A stretch of DNA of 6,465 nt, taken from the NCBI GenBank assembly GCA_002774185.1, contig PEZG01000055.1, forward strand, positions 1 to 6,465, given 5' to 3'. Every line of letters begins with the position of its first letter. Position 1 is the first letter of the stretch. Positions 5,884 to 6,465 of this stretch are shown piece after piece. The notes under the pieces are model-generated. The model saw only the letters and a list, made by a program, of their open reading frames with translations. It had not been told where the DNA came from and made no database searches. Both the position numbers and the translations under genes were made by a program. This DNA is from Candidatus Roizmanbacteria bacterium CG09_land_8_20_14_0_10_41_9. Lineage in GTDB: Bacteria > Patescibacteriota > Microgenomatia > UBA1406 > GWC2-37-13.

Positions 5884-6465
5884 ATGTCGAGTACAGAACA
5901 AGACCGATTGAGGATCGGGATTGAGGCATTAGCACGGAATAATCATATCACTAGTCTTTATGATGCAGAAGCAATCCGAGGAAAGTATCCTCCGACATAT
6001 AAAAAAATACATAGTACGGTGGGACTGGGCCAGATCGGATTCCCTATCCTTCCAGGATTTGTGGTTGATGCGTTGGATGACGACGTGTTTCGAGTTATTT
6101 CGAATTGGGTAGAAGATAATGGTTTTCAACGGTTGTCTATCCGATTTGACAGCCCCCGACCTGAAGATCATGTTAAGTTAACATCTTCTAATCCAACAAT
6201 GGTACAGTTGGATGCGATGAGAGAAAATATCACGCCTCCTATTGCCGCCATGATCATGGCGGAAAATGATAGGTACGCCCAAAAACATAGCGTCACAACT
6301 ACATTCGAGCCAGGCAGTCTTATCTTGGAGGTTGTCGGTCCTGGATTTGATTCTAGGGACGTAACACGAGGCTTCACTACGCCTCATGAGAGGATTCGTA
6401 TTAGAAGTAAGCGCGGAAGTAACGATACAGACTATCAGGATCTCCACCCATCAGATATCCTTGAA
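5884..6465 (+). CDS. Possible PEP-synthase/PPDK-like ATP-grasp protein (3'-truncated by the window edge)
   Basis: The frame from ATG 5884 stays open for 194 codons to the last base with no stop, so the gene continues beyond the window. Segments recall the pyruvate/PEP-binding ATP-grasp domain of PEP synthase and PPDK, in the right order. GFPILPGFVVD (52-62) resembles the GxPVPPGFVV motif. LSIRFDSPRPED (84-95) resembles the VRSSAxxED nucleotide-binding strand. PPIAAMIMAEND (118-129) resembles the VAVIVQxMV strand. LILEVVGPGFDSRDVTRGFTTPHE (146-169) resembles the IEAxxGLGExVVxGxxTPD segment. The stretch between the second and last motif is only about 60 residues, much shorter than in standard enzymes, so this would be a condensed or divergent relative. 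It could be catalytic or could be a degenerate ATP-grasp protein of another specificity. There is no Shine-Dalgarno; the start is supported by the promoter just upstream. The reading frame is firm and the family call is tentative. Confidence 0.75.
   Translation, partial: MSSTEQDRLRIGIEALARNNHITSLYDAEAIRGKYPPTYKKIHSTVGLGQIGFPILPGFVVDALDDDVFRVISNWVEDNGFQRLSIRFDSPRPEDHVKLTSSNPTMVQLDAMRENITPPIAAMIMAENDRYAQKHSVTTTFEPGSLILEVVGPGFDSRDVTRGFTTPHERIRIRSKRGSNDTDYQDLHPSDILE

Noticed and set aside
6178..6447. Minus-strand ORFs near the right end (also 5929-6171 and 6168-6377)
   Set aside because: All lie opposite the continuous plus-strand frame from 5884, which has a good promoter and ATP-grasp-like motifs. 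The minus-strand products show no domain pattern.

Overview
The window looks like part of a small bacterial genome of the Candidate Phyla Radiation (Patescibacteria), possibly Microgenomates-like. This is an inference. It rests on a compact guanine-nucleotide operon whose IMP dehydrogenase has no CBS domains, on several small signal-peptide or single-pass envelope proteins of a style common in CPR genomes (coiled-coil, Ser/Thr/Pro-rich, Cys-repeat), on short gene spacing, and on the near absence of Shine-Dalgarno sequences. UGA ends two genes at sensible family C-termini, so a UGA-recoding lineage such as Gracilibacteria is unlikely. No rRNA, tRNA, CRISPR array or mobile element was seen.

Region 1 (1-3382, + strand) is a purine operon: the 3' three quarters of an adenosine-deaminase family gene, then guaB (IMP dehydrogenase) and guaA (GMP synthase). 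Each junction is a 4-nt ATGA overlap. GuaB and GuaA turn IMP into XMP and GMP. The deaminase would feed the inosine/hypoxanthine/IMP pool, so the operon reads as adenine-to-guanine salvage. Two features stand out: the deaminase has Asp-Gly where the family normally has Asp-Asp, and GuaB lacks its regulatory CBS pair.

Region 2 (3389-4862, - strand) meets guaA tail to tail with only 6 nt between stop codons. It is a tight three-gene operon, transcribed from 4862 down to 3389: an exported coiled-coil protein (227 aa), a single-pass membrane protein with an acidic DLxxID repeat (117 aa), and a YtxH-like membrane/coiled-coil protein (138 aa). All three are predicted to sit in or at the cell envelope.

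Region 3 (4863-4952) is a 90-bp divergent promoter region with clear dyad symmetry: overlapping -35 hexamers flanked by inverted TATGATA -10 boxes. To its right, a + strand gene (4953-5774) encodes a membrane-anchored protein with 18 cysteines spaced mostly 11-14 residues apart.

Region 4 (5775-6465) has an extended -10 promoter followed by an ORF (5884 to the window end, no stop reached). Its sequence resembles a condensed PEP-synthase/PPDK-type ATP-grasp domain.
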